Shown here: positions 13,886-21,768 of the stretch, one piece after another
Numbering within the stretch: position 1 is the first letter of the stretch
Layout: every line of letters starts with the position of its first letter
Assembly: GCA_002431945.1 (NCBI GenBank)
Contig: DJET01000005.1
Span: 113,877 to 147,930, forward strand
DNA from: Ruminococcaceae bacterium UBA5891
GTDB lineage: Bacteria; Bacillota; Clostridia; Oscillospirales; Acutalibacteraceae
Length of the DNA: 34,054 nucleotides
Reading direction: 5' to 3'
Translations under genes and position numbers: made by a program
Notes under the pieces: model-generated
Database searches by the model: none
The model's input: the letters and a program-made list of their open reading frames with translations, nothing else
What the model was told of the DNA's origin: nothing

Positions 13886-15334
13886 ATGAAAAAGCTACGT
13901 TCTGCACTTTCGCTGTTTTTGGCTGCCGCCTTTATTTTTACCTGTGCGGCATGCGGGAACAAAAACACCGGATCACAGGAATCGGGTATTGACGGCGATT
14001 TCTTTACCGATGACGAGGTAGTAATCTCAAACGATACCGACGGGGCGGACTCTAAGACGGGCGCTTCCGATTCAAATACCGCCGAAAGCGGTTCCGCCAA
14101 CACCTCAAAGGGAAACAAGATAGGCGGAAAAAGCTGGAAAGAGGTTCTTGCCGGTATGCCTAAAAAGCTTCGCGGCACAACCGTAACGGTTTATAACTGG
14201 AACCCTGCATACGAATACAGCGGCGCGCCTGCGGCAATTGAGAAATTTGAAAAGCAAACCGGAATAAAGGTTGAGTGGAAAACCGAAAATTTCAATACAT
14301 ATCTTTCAAAGCTTGCTTCAATGGTGGCGTCCGATACCGCGCCCGATGTGGCAAGGCTCCGCAACCCGTTCCCGACCGGACTTTTATCAATACAGCCTAT
14401 AACCGCAACAGGATACGATTTCAGCGATGACGCCTGGGATAAGGGCGTTATGAAGGATTATACCTTCGGAAACAAAACGTACGGGCTTTCTCTTAAAAAT
14501 ACGCACATCGGCTCTGTTGCTATGCTTATGTATAACTCGTCTTTAATTTCAAAGTATGATTTAGACGATCCGTATAAGCTTTGGAAATCGGGCAAATGGA
14601 CATGGGATACCTTTATAAAAATGTGCGGCGATTATAAAAAAGCGGCAAACGCCGAGTTTGCATGCGGCGGCGAGGTTGACTGGTCCGTTTGGGCGGCTAT
14701 GCGCAACAATTCCGGTCCGATAGGGTTTGACGGAAGCAAATTCTATAATAACACATCGGACGCCAAATTCCTTGAGGTAACCCAAAGCATCGCCGATATT
14801 TATAATACAAATCATCTGTTCAAGCTTTGGAGCGCCGATGAATTTAACAGCGGAAAATGCCTGTTTTGGTCGGGCGGCGCCGTGTATACAAGAAGAAAGA
14901 ACGCATATATGGGCTCGCTTAAATCCGCAGGTACGCTGAAAACCGTTCCGTACCCCACGGTAGAAGGTCAGGATAAGTACTATCAGTTCACAAGTAACGA
15001 ATATGAAGCCTACGGCGTTGTTAAGGGAGCCAAAAATGCAGAGGCGGTTCCGTACTTCCTGCGCTGGTTTATGGACGCCGACAACTATGATCTGAACGCC
15101 TTTTTCTGTAATGCGCAAACGCTTGAGGTTTACAATTGGTGTATGTCGCAGGAAAACAAGATATGGGTTACCTGCTATGCCGTTGATAAAAACTACGACA
15201 GTGCAAACGCAGACGATTTTTCAAAAATAAACGAAACCCCCGGCGCACAGATCGCAAGCTTTGTAAAGAGTAATTCTTCAATTATAGACGCGCGTGTAAA
15301 CAGATACAATCAAGCGCTTTCACAGCTCAAATAG
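13886..15334 (+). CDS. Extracellular solute-binding lipoprotein (family 1, sugar type)
   Basis: The 482-residue protein has a lipoprotein-type signal peptide with Cys23 as the probable acylated residue (the preceding CAA is a weak lipobox). An Asp/Ser/Asn-rich linker follows (about 25-80), then a bilobed binding domain. TVTVYNWNPAYE, AIEKFEKQTGIKVEW and ASDTAPDVARLR are typical of the opening of family 1 sugar-binding proteins, and the aromatic-rich C-terminal half (WKSGKWTWDTF, FLRWFMDADNY) suits oligosaccharide binding. It would sit on the outer face of the membrane and deliver substrate to the permeases. AAAGGAG precedes the ATG. A weak 6-bp hairpin (ATCCGT/ACGGAT, 13837-13859 region) lies in the gap after the first permease. 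Confidence 0.92.
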   Translation: MKKLRSALSLFLAAAFIFTCAACGNKNTGSQESGIDGDFFTDDEVVISNDTDGADSKTGASDSNTAESGSANTSKGNKIGGKSWKEVLAGMPKKLRGTTVTVYNWNPAYEYSGAPAAIEKFEKQTGIKVEWKTENFNTYLSKLASMVASDTAPDVARLRNPFPTGLLSIQPITATGYDFSDDAWDKGVMKDYTFGNKTYGLSLKNTHIGSVAMLMYNSSLISKYDLDDPYKLWKSGKWTWDTFIKMCGDYKKAANAEFACGGEVDWSVWAAMRNNSGPIGFDGSKFYNNTSDAKFLEVTQSIADIYNTNHLFKLWSADEFNSGKCLFWSGGAVYTRRKNAYMGSLKSAGTLKTVPYPTVEGQDKYYQFTSNEYEAYGVVKGAKNAEAVPYFLRWFMDADNYDLNAFFCNAQTLEVYNWCMSQENKIWVTCYAVDKNYDSANADDFSKINETPGAQIASFVKSNSSIIDARVNRYNQALSQLK

Positions 15335-15365
15335 ATTTTTCAAACCTACTTTAAGGAGCACTGAA

Positions 15366-17048
15366 ATGAAACAACATACTTTAACGGCTGATTTTTGCAG
15401 AAAATATTTAAACGCCGCAGCAGCTTTGCTGCTTGCGGCAGGATTGGTGCTGTCAGCCGGCTGCGACGGTAAAAAGGCGGTAACCCCTAAAGACAATGCT
15501 TCAAGCTCCGCGTCCTCAAATACATCGGACGGCAGTAACCCGCCTGAACAGGCAGAATCCGCGGCTTCGGAGGTTAATTCGGCAGCCGACCGTCTTGCAG
15601 GAACTCTTACTGGAGAAACAACGGTAAAAAAACAGCGCAGCGACGCAAATGAAATAAGGCCCGCAGGCAACTGCGCTTCTTTGTTAAATCCGCTTAAAGG
15701 ATATGCGGACGACAAGGCGGAGAAAATGCGAAACGGGATTTTGGCTACCGGAAATACCGAACAGTATTATAAGATAACCGGTAAAAAGTATTACGTTTCA
15801 GCCGACGGCGACAATGCAAACAGCGGTCTTTCCCCGACAGAGGCTATAAGAAGCGTTGATATGGTCGCCTCGCTTTCCCTTGAAGAGGGCGACGCCGTTT
15901 TGTTCGAACGCGGTTCGGTTTTCCGTCTTACACAAACCATTTCGCCTATAAGCGGCGTAATCTACGGCTCCTACGGAAGCGGCGATAAGCCGGCTATATA
16001 TGCTTCGCCTAAAAACTATGCGGCGGATAATATATGGCAGCCTTCATTAAAGAAAAACGTTTGGAAAGCTGAATTTTCTTATAAGCAGGCAGGATCGATG
16101 GTATTCGATCACGGCAAAGAGGTAGGCTTTTTGAAAATTGCGGGCGTTGATCAGCTTACGTCAAATACGGATTTTTACCACAATGCCGATGAGGGAATAA
16201 TATATCTTTACTGTGATAAGGGTAATCCCTCAAAGGTGTATAAGGATATAGAAATTTGTTCCGAAATGCGTATATTTGCGCTTGCAAACGACGTTTCAAA
16301 CGTTACGATAGATAACCTGTGCCTGAAATATTCGGGCGACTGCGCCGTTGCGGGACTGGAAAAAAATTCGGATATAACGGTTACAAACTGTGAAATAGGC
16401 TATATAGGCGGAATTGAATTCGGAACGGTTCGCTACGGCAACGCAATTACGCTTTGGAACGGCTGCGGCAAATTCAACGTAAGCAATAACTGGATATACC
16501 AGTCGTTTGATACCGCTGTAAGTCCGCAGGGAAGCGCGGGATATGAATACACCTCTATAACCTTTACCGATAACCTTCTTGAATACAATAACGTGGACTT
16601 TGAGTGGTATGATCACAGCGCCTCGGCTAAATGGCGCAATATCAGGTGCGACGGCAATATAATGAGGTTTACCTCGCTCGGCTGGGGTACGCGCCCGAAC
16701 GACGCAAGCTATCGCGGAATAGAGGGCTGTCTGCGCGGAGCAACCGCAAATTTTGATTTTTCGGGTTTTTCGTTTAAAAACAATATTATGGATTGTCCGG
16801 GACGTGAGGTAATCAACTGGAGTATGAGCAGCGAGCAGCTGGCGGCGTTTGATATGTCGGGCAATACGCTTTATCTTAATAAAACGTACAGAAAAATATT
16901 CAACAGCAATCCGGCGATTATGCGAAACCTGAACAACGCGGAAAATACCGCAAAATACTTTAACAAGGATGTAAATTCTCAAACGCTTGAAGAAATTTGG
17001 AGACTTTGGGATAAAGACTCAAGCTCAAAAGCGTACTGTTTTGACTGA
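15366..17048 (+). CDS. Surface lipoprotein with right-handed beta-helix
   Basis: The 560-residue product has a signal peptide with lipobox LSAGC (Cys33) and then a Ser/Ala/Asn-rich linker to about residue 100. A parallel beta-helix follows (about 138-540). It opens with KYYVSADGDNANSG, the usual cap of pectate-lyase-like folds, and continues with Asn-rich coils such as VTIDNLCLKYSGDCAV, ITVTNCEIGYIGG, NVSNNWIYQSFDTAV and ITFTDNLLEYNNVDF. This fold is used by polysaccharide lyases and some glycoside hydrolases, but I cannot assign catalytic residues. It begins 31 bases after the first binding protein. It may degrade or hold the polysaccharide at the cell surface before uptake. The two large proteins at the end of the locus start with a related cap motif. 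Confidence 0.75.
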   Translation: MKQHTLTADFCRKYLNAAAALLLAAGLVLSAGCDGKKAVTPKDNASSSASSNTSDGSNPPEQAESAASEVNSAADRLAGTLTGETTVKKQRSDANEIRPAGNCASLLNPLKGYADDKAEKMRNGILATGNTEQYYKITGKKYYVSADGDNANSGLSPTEAIRSVDMVASLSLEEGDAVLFERGSVFRLTQTISPISGVIYGSYGSGDKPAIYASPKNYAADNIWQPSLKKNVWKAEFSYKQAGSMVFDHGKEVGFLKIAGVDQLTSNTDFYHNADEGIIYLYCDKGNPSKVYKDIEICSEMRIFALANDVSNVTIDNLCLKYSGDCAVAGLEKNSDITVTNCEIGYIGGIEFGTVRYGNAITLWNGCGKFNVSNNWIYQSFDTAVSPQGSAGYEYTSITFTDNLLEYNNVDFEWYDHSASAKWRNIRCDGNIMRFTSLGWGTRPNDASYRGIEGCLRGATANFDFSGFSFKNNIMDCPGREVINWSMSSEQLAAFDMSGNTLYLNKTYRKIFNSNPAIMRNLNNAENTAKYFNKDVNSQTLEEIWRLWDKDSSSKAYCFD

Positions 17049-17072
17049 TTATAATGTGCAGGTGAAATTATT

Positions 17073-19862
17073 GTGAAGAAACTTATAGCGACAGCCACGG
17101 CAATATTGTTGACTGCTTGCGTATCGTCGCCGATCTGTTATGCCGCAGATGATAATAACCGAAATGCAAAGGCTTCGGCGGCGTCGGTTGAATATGCCGG
17201 AGATTCGTATGATAAATATCTTCACACTTTTTCCGGGGCGGAATATGCCGCCTCGGAGGTGAAATACGGGGAAAGCTGCGTTTTCGGCACCGAAAGCAGG
17301 GAATTTGCCGTAGAAATTCCAAGCGCGGGATTTTACAGCGTGGGTATGTCTTACCGTGCAGTCGATAAATCAACCGACGATATAAAGATCGGGGTTGAAA
17401 TAGACGGCAGCTGCCCGTATGAACAGGCGGCTGAGTTTGAATTTCCGCGTATGTGGCGTAACGAAGAAAAGGTAAGAACCGACAGTCTCGGCAACGAATT
17501 TGCCCATAGGCAGGTTCCGTATGAGGAGTTTTACCGCAACTATGCGCTCAGGCTGTCGGACGGCGCCGGTGAAAAATATCTGGTATACTTAACAAAGGGC
17601 AGCCATACTGTAAGCATTATTCCCGTAAAGGGAAGCTTTGAGCTTGAATACCTTGTATTCGGCAGCAGCGGACAGCCCGTTGAATACAGCGCGCCGACCG
17701 ATAATGAAAAGCTGTATGACGGCGAGCCTGTCATAATAGAGGGGGAAAGCGCCGCTCTTAAGTCTAAGCATTATCTTATTGCAAAGTCGGATACCGCCAC
17801 GGTTGCGGTAACGCCGCACACCGCTAAGGTCAATTCGCTTAATTATATCGGCGGCAACTGGAAAAACGCAGGCGAGACGCTTGTGTGGAATACTCCGGAG
17901 CTTGAGGAAGGATATTACCGCATAGGTTTTTCGTTTAAGCAAAATGCCGTTATAGGCAGTATGTCCTACCGCTCGCTTTTGATAGACGGCGCAAGCCCTT
18001 TTAAGGAGGCCGAGCAGATAAGCTTCGGTTATGCCGACGGATGGCAGCAGAGCTTTTTTAAATCGGATTCCGGCACGCCTTATCTTATTTATTTTACAAA
18101 GGGCGTGCATACGATTTCCCTTTCGGTTACTTCGGGCGATATTTCAAAGGTAAGAACGCTTATTTCCGACGCCGTTGCACAGCTCGGCGAGCTTTATATA
18201 GATATAAATATGATAACCGGCGAGAATGTTGACGTATACCGCGATTATGAGCTGTTCTCGCAAATTCCGGATATGGAGACGCGCCTTAAGGACATAAGGA
18301 ATAAGCTTAATTCGGCGGCGGAAAGGTTATCTGAAATAACGGGGCAAAAAAGCGGTTCGAATTATTCCGTAATAATGAATATGGTTGAGATTATCAACCA
18401 AATGCTGAAAAACAAGTTTGAAGCGCACCGTTACAAAAGCTCATATTATTCCAATTACTGCTCTGTTTCGTCGGTTTTGCAGGACCTTAAAAGTATGCCG
18501 CTTGACCTTGATAAAATAGCGTTAACGTCCGCAAGCTGCAGCGAGCCGTTTGAAAGATCCGGCTTTTTTGAACAGGCGATTTATTCGGTGCAAAGATTTT
18601 TTGTAAGCTTTAGTAAGGATTATAACGGAATTTCCGACGGGGATTCCGATGGAATTAAGCTTTGGGTAAATACCGGGCGCGATCAGGCGCAGGTAATGAG
18701 CTCGCTTATAGAACGCAGCTTTACTGCCGATACAAAAATTTCGGTAGACTTAAAATTGGTAAACGCAACTATGATACAGGCCATTCTTTCCGGCAACGGA
18801 CCGGATTGCGCCGTTATGAATTCGCGCTCGGAGCCGGTAAATCTTGCTATGCGCGGCGTTCTTTACGATTTGTCGCAATTTTCAGACTGCGAAGAGGTTT
18901 TAAAGCGTTTCCAAGCAGGCGCGGAGCTTCCGTACCGATATAAGGACGGGCTTTATGCGCTGCCCGATACGCAAAGCTATTTTATGATGTTCTACCGCAG
19001 GGATATTCTTGAACAGTTAGGCATAGATATTCCGGTTACGTGGGATCAATTCGGCGAGGCGTATAAAATACTTGCCAGGAATAATATGTCGGTATGGCTG
19101 CCGAATAACGTGGCTACGGATACCGCGCAGGTAAACGCGGGAGTGGGTTCGGTTAATATATTCCCAAGCCTGCTGCTGCAAAACGGCTTATCGCTTTATA
19201 CCGAGGACGGAAAAAGTACAAACCTGCTTTCGGCTGACGTAATGACCGTATTCGGAAAGTGGACCGATTATTACAGTAAAATGAAATTTCCCGTAACGCT
19301 TGATTTTTATAACCGCTTCAGGGTAGGAACTACGCCGCTCGGTATAGCGGTATACACTACATATACGACCTTAAAGGTAGCCGCGCCGGAGCTTGACGGT
19401 CTTTGGGGCTTTACCGCCGTTCCGGGTACGGTAAGGCAGGACGGCAGCATTTCAAGGGCAAGCTCAGGCGGCGGAACGGGGTGCTTTATACTTAAAAGCA
19501 CAAAGGCTCCGCAAAAGGCATGGGAGTTTCTTAAATGGTGGACTTCTGCGGATACGCAGCTTAGCTATTCGAACGATATTGAGTCTGTAATAGGGCCGGC
19601 GGGACGCGTGGCTGTTGCAAACGTTGAGGCTATAAAGGGCCTTTCGTGGGATACGGGTATGCTTGACGAATTGCTGAGTGCATGGAGTCAGGTTGAAGAA
19701 ATACCCGAATATCCCGGCAGCTATTATGTTTCAAGGTCTATCTATCAGAGCTTTTGGAACGTTGTAAACGCAAATAAAAATACTAAAGATATGCTTATGA
19801 AATACGGCAGGGAAGCGAACGAGGAAATTTCGCGGAAATGGAAACAGTATCAAAGCAGATAA
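17073..19862 (+). CDS. Large fusion of two beta-sandwich domains with a solute-binding domain
   Basis: This 929-residue exported protein has a short signal peptide that contains LTAC (Cys16), a good lipobox, and further on CYA before ADD, a possible ordinary signal-peptidase site. Two beta-sandwich domains follow (about 45-205 and 225-380). They share the pattern YYRIGFSFKQ / FYSVGMSYRA and YLIYFTKGVHTISL / YLVYLTKGSHTVSI, so they are internal duplicates resembling galactose-binding or carbohydrate-binding modules. A helical segment (about 385-510) precedes a complete family 1 sugar-binding domain (about 530-925; KLWVNTGRDQAQ, LSGNGPDCAVMNS, LPDTQSYFMMFYRRDILEQL, WEFLKWWTSADTQLSY). The start is GTG at 17073. 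It lies directly before the MalF/MalG pair and should feed them. Binding proteins are normally about 400-450 residues, so the long N-terminal part is unusual and may grip the polymer. Confidence 0.85.
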   Translation: MKKLIATATAILLTACVSSPICYAADDNNRNAKASAASVEYAGDSYDKYLHTFSGAEYAASEVKYGESCVFGTESREFAVEIPSAGFYSVGMSYRAVDKSTDDIKIGVEIDGSCPYEQAAEFEFPRMWRNEEKVRTDSLGNEFAHRQVPYEEFYRNYALRLSDGAGEKYLVYLTKGSHTVSIIPVKGSFELEYLVFGSSGQPVEYSAPTDNEKLYDGEPVIIEGESAALKSKHYLIAKSDTATVAVTPHTAKVNSLNYIGGNWKNAGETLVWNTPELEEGYYRIGFSFKQNAVIGSMSYRSLLIDGASPFKEAEQISFGYADGWQQSFFKSDSGTPYLIYFTKGVHTISLSVTSGDISKVRTLISDAVAQLGELYIDINMITGENVDVYRDYELFSQIPDMETRLKDIRNKLNSAAERLSEITGQKSGSNYSVIMNMVEIINQMLKNKFEAHRYKSSYYSNYCSVSSVLQDLKSMPLDLDKIALTSASCSEPFERSGFFEQAIYSVQRFFVSFSKDYNGISDGDSDGIKLWVNTGRDQAQVMSSLIERSFTADTKISVDLKLVNATMIQAILSGNGPDCAVMNSRSEPVNLAMRGVLYDLSQFSDCEEVLKRFQAGAELPYRYKDGLYALPDTQSYFMMFYRRDILEQLGIDIPVTWDQFGEAYKILARNNMSVWLPNNVATDTAQVNAGVGSVNIFPSLLLQNGLSLYTEDGKSTNLLSADVMTVFGKWTDYYSKMKFPVTLDFYNRFRVGTTPLGIAVYTTYTTLKVAAPELDGLWGFTAVPGTVRQDGSISRASSGGGTGCFILKSTKAPQKAWEFLKWWTSADTQLSYSNDIESVIGPAGRVAVANVEAIKGLSWDTGMLDELLSAWSQVEEIPEYPGSYYVSRSIYQSFWNVVNANKNTKDMLMKYGREANEEISRKWKQYQSR

Positions 19863-19898
19863 TAATGCTTTAAGCTTTATAAAAACGGGGTGAATGAT

Positions 19899-20819
19899 GT
19901 GCGACAGAAAAGAGAAAAACGGATACGAAGGAAAATGACAAGGGAAGATATGACGTTTTATCTTATATTGATACCGTTTATGGGCACCTTTTTCATCTTC
20001 AACATATTGCCTGTACTGGCTTCGGTTACATTAAGCTTTTTTGACTTTGATATGGTTTCTGTGCCGATTTTCAACGGCTTTGACAACTATATAAGAATGT
20101 TTGCGGGGGACCGCGTGTTTTCAAAGGTGGTTGGAACCACGCTTAAATTTGCCGTGGTTGCAGGACCGGTGAGCTATATTTTAGCATTCCTGTTAGCGTG
20201 GATGATAAACGAATTTCCGAAGCCGCTGCGTATTCTTCTTACATTTGTTTTTTATGTTCCCTCGCTTGTGGGAAACGCTCTTTATATCTGGCAGATAATG
20301 TTTTCGGGAGACAGCTACGCTTACGTGAACAATCTGCTTATAAGCTTCGGATTTATAACGGAGCCTATAACATGGTTTCAAAATGTCAAGTACAATTTTA
20401 ATGTGATACTTATAATACAGCTTTGGATGAGCATGGGCGTATCGTTTCTCGCTAATATGGCGGGCCTTCAAAATGTTAATACCGAGCTGTACGAGGCGGG
20501 CGCAATTGACGGAATAAGAAACAGATGGCATGAGCTGTGGTATATAACAATGCCTTCAATGAAAAGCATACTGCTTTTCAGCGCGGTAATGCAGATACAG
20601 TCTGTATTTTCTGCAAGCGCCCTTATGCAGTCGCTTGCGGGATATCCGAGCGTTAACAACTCTGTGGATACGCTGGTTTCTCTTATTACCGATGTGGGCA
20701 CGCAAAGATATGAAATGGGCTATGCAGCCGCGCTTTCCGTTTTCCTGTTTTCGGTAATACTGATAGTAAGGTATCTTATAGGCGGGCTTTTAAGTCTTGT
20801 AGGGAAAAGCGACAGCTGA
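19899..20819 (+). CDS. Sugar ABC transporter permease, MalF-like (CUT1 family)
   Basis: The 306-residue protein begins with a basic cytoplasmic segment (RQKREKRIRRKMTRED) and has six membrane helices. The coupling loop ELYEAGAIDGIRNRWHELWY...MP lies at about 196-219. LIPFMGTFFIFNILPVLASV is the typical first helix of MalF-like subunits. Two GTG starts are possible. I take 19899 because GGGGTGA lies at the right distance, whereas the GTG at 19890 overlaps that site. It pairs naturally with the next permease to form the heterodimeric channel fed by the fusion binding protein upstream. Confidence 0.92.
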   Translation: MRQKREKRIRRKMTREDMTFYLILIPFMGTFFIFNILPVLASVTLSFFDFDMVSVPIFNGFDNYIRMFAGDRVFSKVVGTTLKFAVVAGPVSYILAFLLAWMINEFPKPLRILLTFVFYVPSLVGNALYIWQIMFSGDSYAYVNNLLISFGFITEPITWFQNVKYNFNVILIIQLWMSMGVSFLANMAGLQNVNTELYEAGAIDGIRNRWHELWYITMPSMKSILLFSAVMQIQSVFSASALMQSLAGYPSVNNSVDTLVSLITDVGTQRYEMGYAAALSVFLFSVILIVRYLIGGLLSLVGKSDS

Positions 20820-20869
20820 GAGCCGCGCGGCAGGGTAAAGCCGAGTTATTTTTGTAGGAGTTGAATTAA

Positions 20870-21733
20870 GTGGTTAAGAACCGATCACAGTATAAGCGTT
20901 ACACCCGTTCAAGGGCGGGCAGCTTCGGTTACTTTTTAATACTGGCGCTTGCCGGAATATTTATGGTTTTTCCGATGCTGTACTGTATTATCACATCGTT
21001 TAAGCCTTTAGACGAGCTGTTGATTTTTCCGCCGCGTTTTTTTGTGGCAAGACCTACTTTGGCGAATTACAAGGCGTTACCCTCGCTGTTAAGCAATCTT
21101 CAGATACCTATATCAAGGTATGTTTTCAACAGCCTGTTTATTGCGGTTGTTTCTACGTTTCTGTCGATTATTGCAGGCTCGCTTGCGGCGTTTACCTTTT
21201 CAAAGTCAAAGGTAAGGGGAAGAAAGCTGCTTTTTGCAATTGTGCAGATAATGCTTTTATATAACGCGTATACTCTGAGCGTTCCGCAATATTTAATATT
21301 TTCGTATTTAAAGATGATAGATACATACTGGGTATATATTCTTCCTGCCGTTCCGTCGGCGGTAAACTGCTTTTTAATGAAGCAGTTTATGGATGTAAGC
21401 GTACCCGACGCGCTTATAGAGGCCGCAAGAATAGACGGAGCCGGCGTTATAAGAATTTACTGGAAAATTATAATGCCGATAATGAAACCGGCGTGGATGA
21501 CGGTTTTGCTGTTTTCGTTTCAGGGTATGTGGTCGGCGGTTCCGAACGGAACGGTTTTCAGCGAGCAGCTCAAAACCCTGCCGTATGTTATGAGCTCGGT
21601 TACGGCGGGCGGCATTGCGCGTGCCGGCACCTCGATGGCAATTACGGTTATTCTTATGCTGCCGCCGATTTTGGTGTTTTTGTTTACGCAGAGCAATGTA
21701 ATGGAAACTATGAGTAATTCGGGTATTAAATAA
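20870..21733 (+). CDS. Carbohydrate ABC transporter permease, MalG-like (CUT1 family)
   Basis: The 287-residue membrane protein has the MalG pattern: first helix LILALAGIFMVFPMLYCIIT, external loop SFKPLDEL...FPPRFFVARPTLANY, and coupling loop LIEAARIDGAGVIRIYWKIIMP (about 182-203). It ends VMETMSNSGIK, the usual end of this subunit. The start is GTG at 20870 with TAGGAG 9 bases before it. It is the partner of the MalF-like permease immediately upstream. The stop overlaps an ATG of the following frame (21733), but the real start of that gene is further on. Confidence 0.93.
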   Translation: MVKNRSQYKRYTRSRAGSFGYFLILALAGIFMVFPMLYCIITSFKPLDELLIFPPRFFVARPTLANYKALPSLLSNLQIPISRYVFNSLFIAVVSTFLSIIAGSLAAFTFSKSKVRGRKLLFAIVQIMLLYNAYTLSVPQYLIFSYLKMIDTYWVYILPAVPSAVNCFLMKQFMDVSVPDALIEAARIDGAGVIRIYWKIIMPIMKPAWMTVLLFSFQGMWSAVPNGTVFSEQLKTLPYVMSSVTAGGIARAGTSMAITVILMLPPILVFLFTQSNVMETMSNSGIK

Positions 21734-21768
21734 TGATTATCAACAGTTTTGGTCGGGAGGGAAAGAAT

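Noticed and set aside
14561..15118. 185-aa minus-strand frame inside the first binding protein
   Set aside because: It overlaps a well-supported gene fully, has no family signature and arises from codon bias of the real frame.
21733..21768. ATG at 21733 as start of the NHL-Yip1 protein
   Set aside because: It has no ribosome binding site and adds 12 residues before a normal signal peptide; the TTG at 21769 has GGGAGG at proper spacing.
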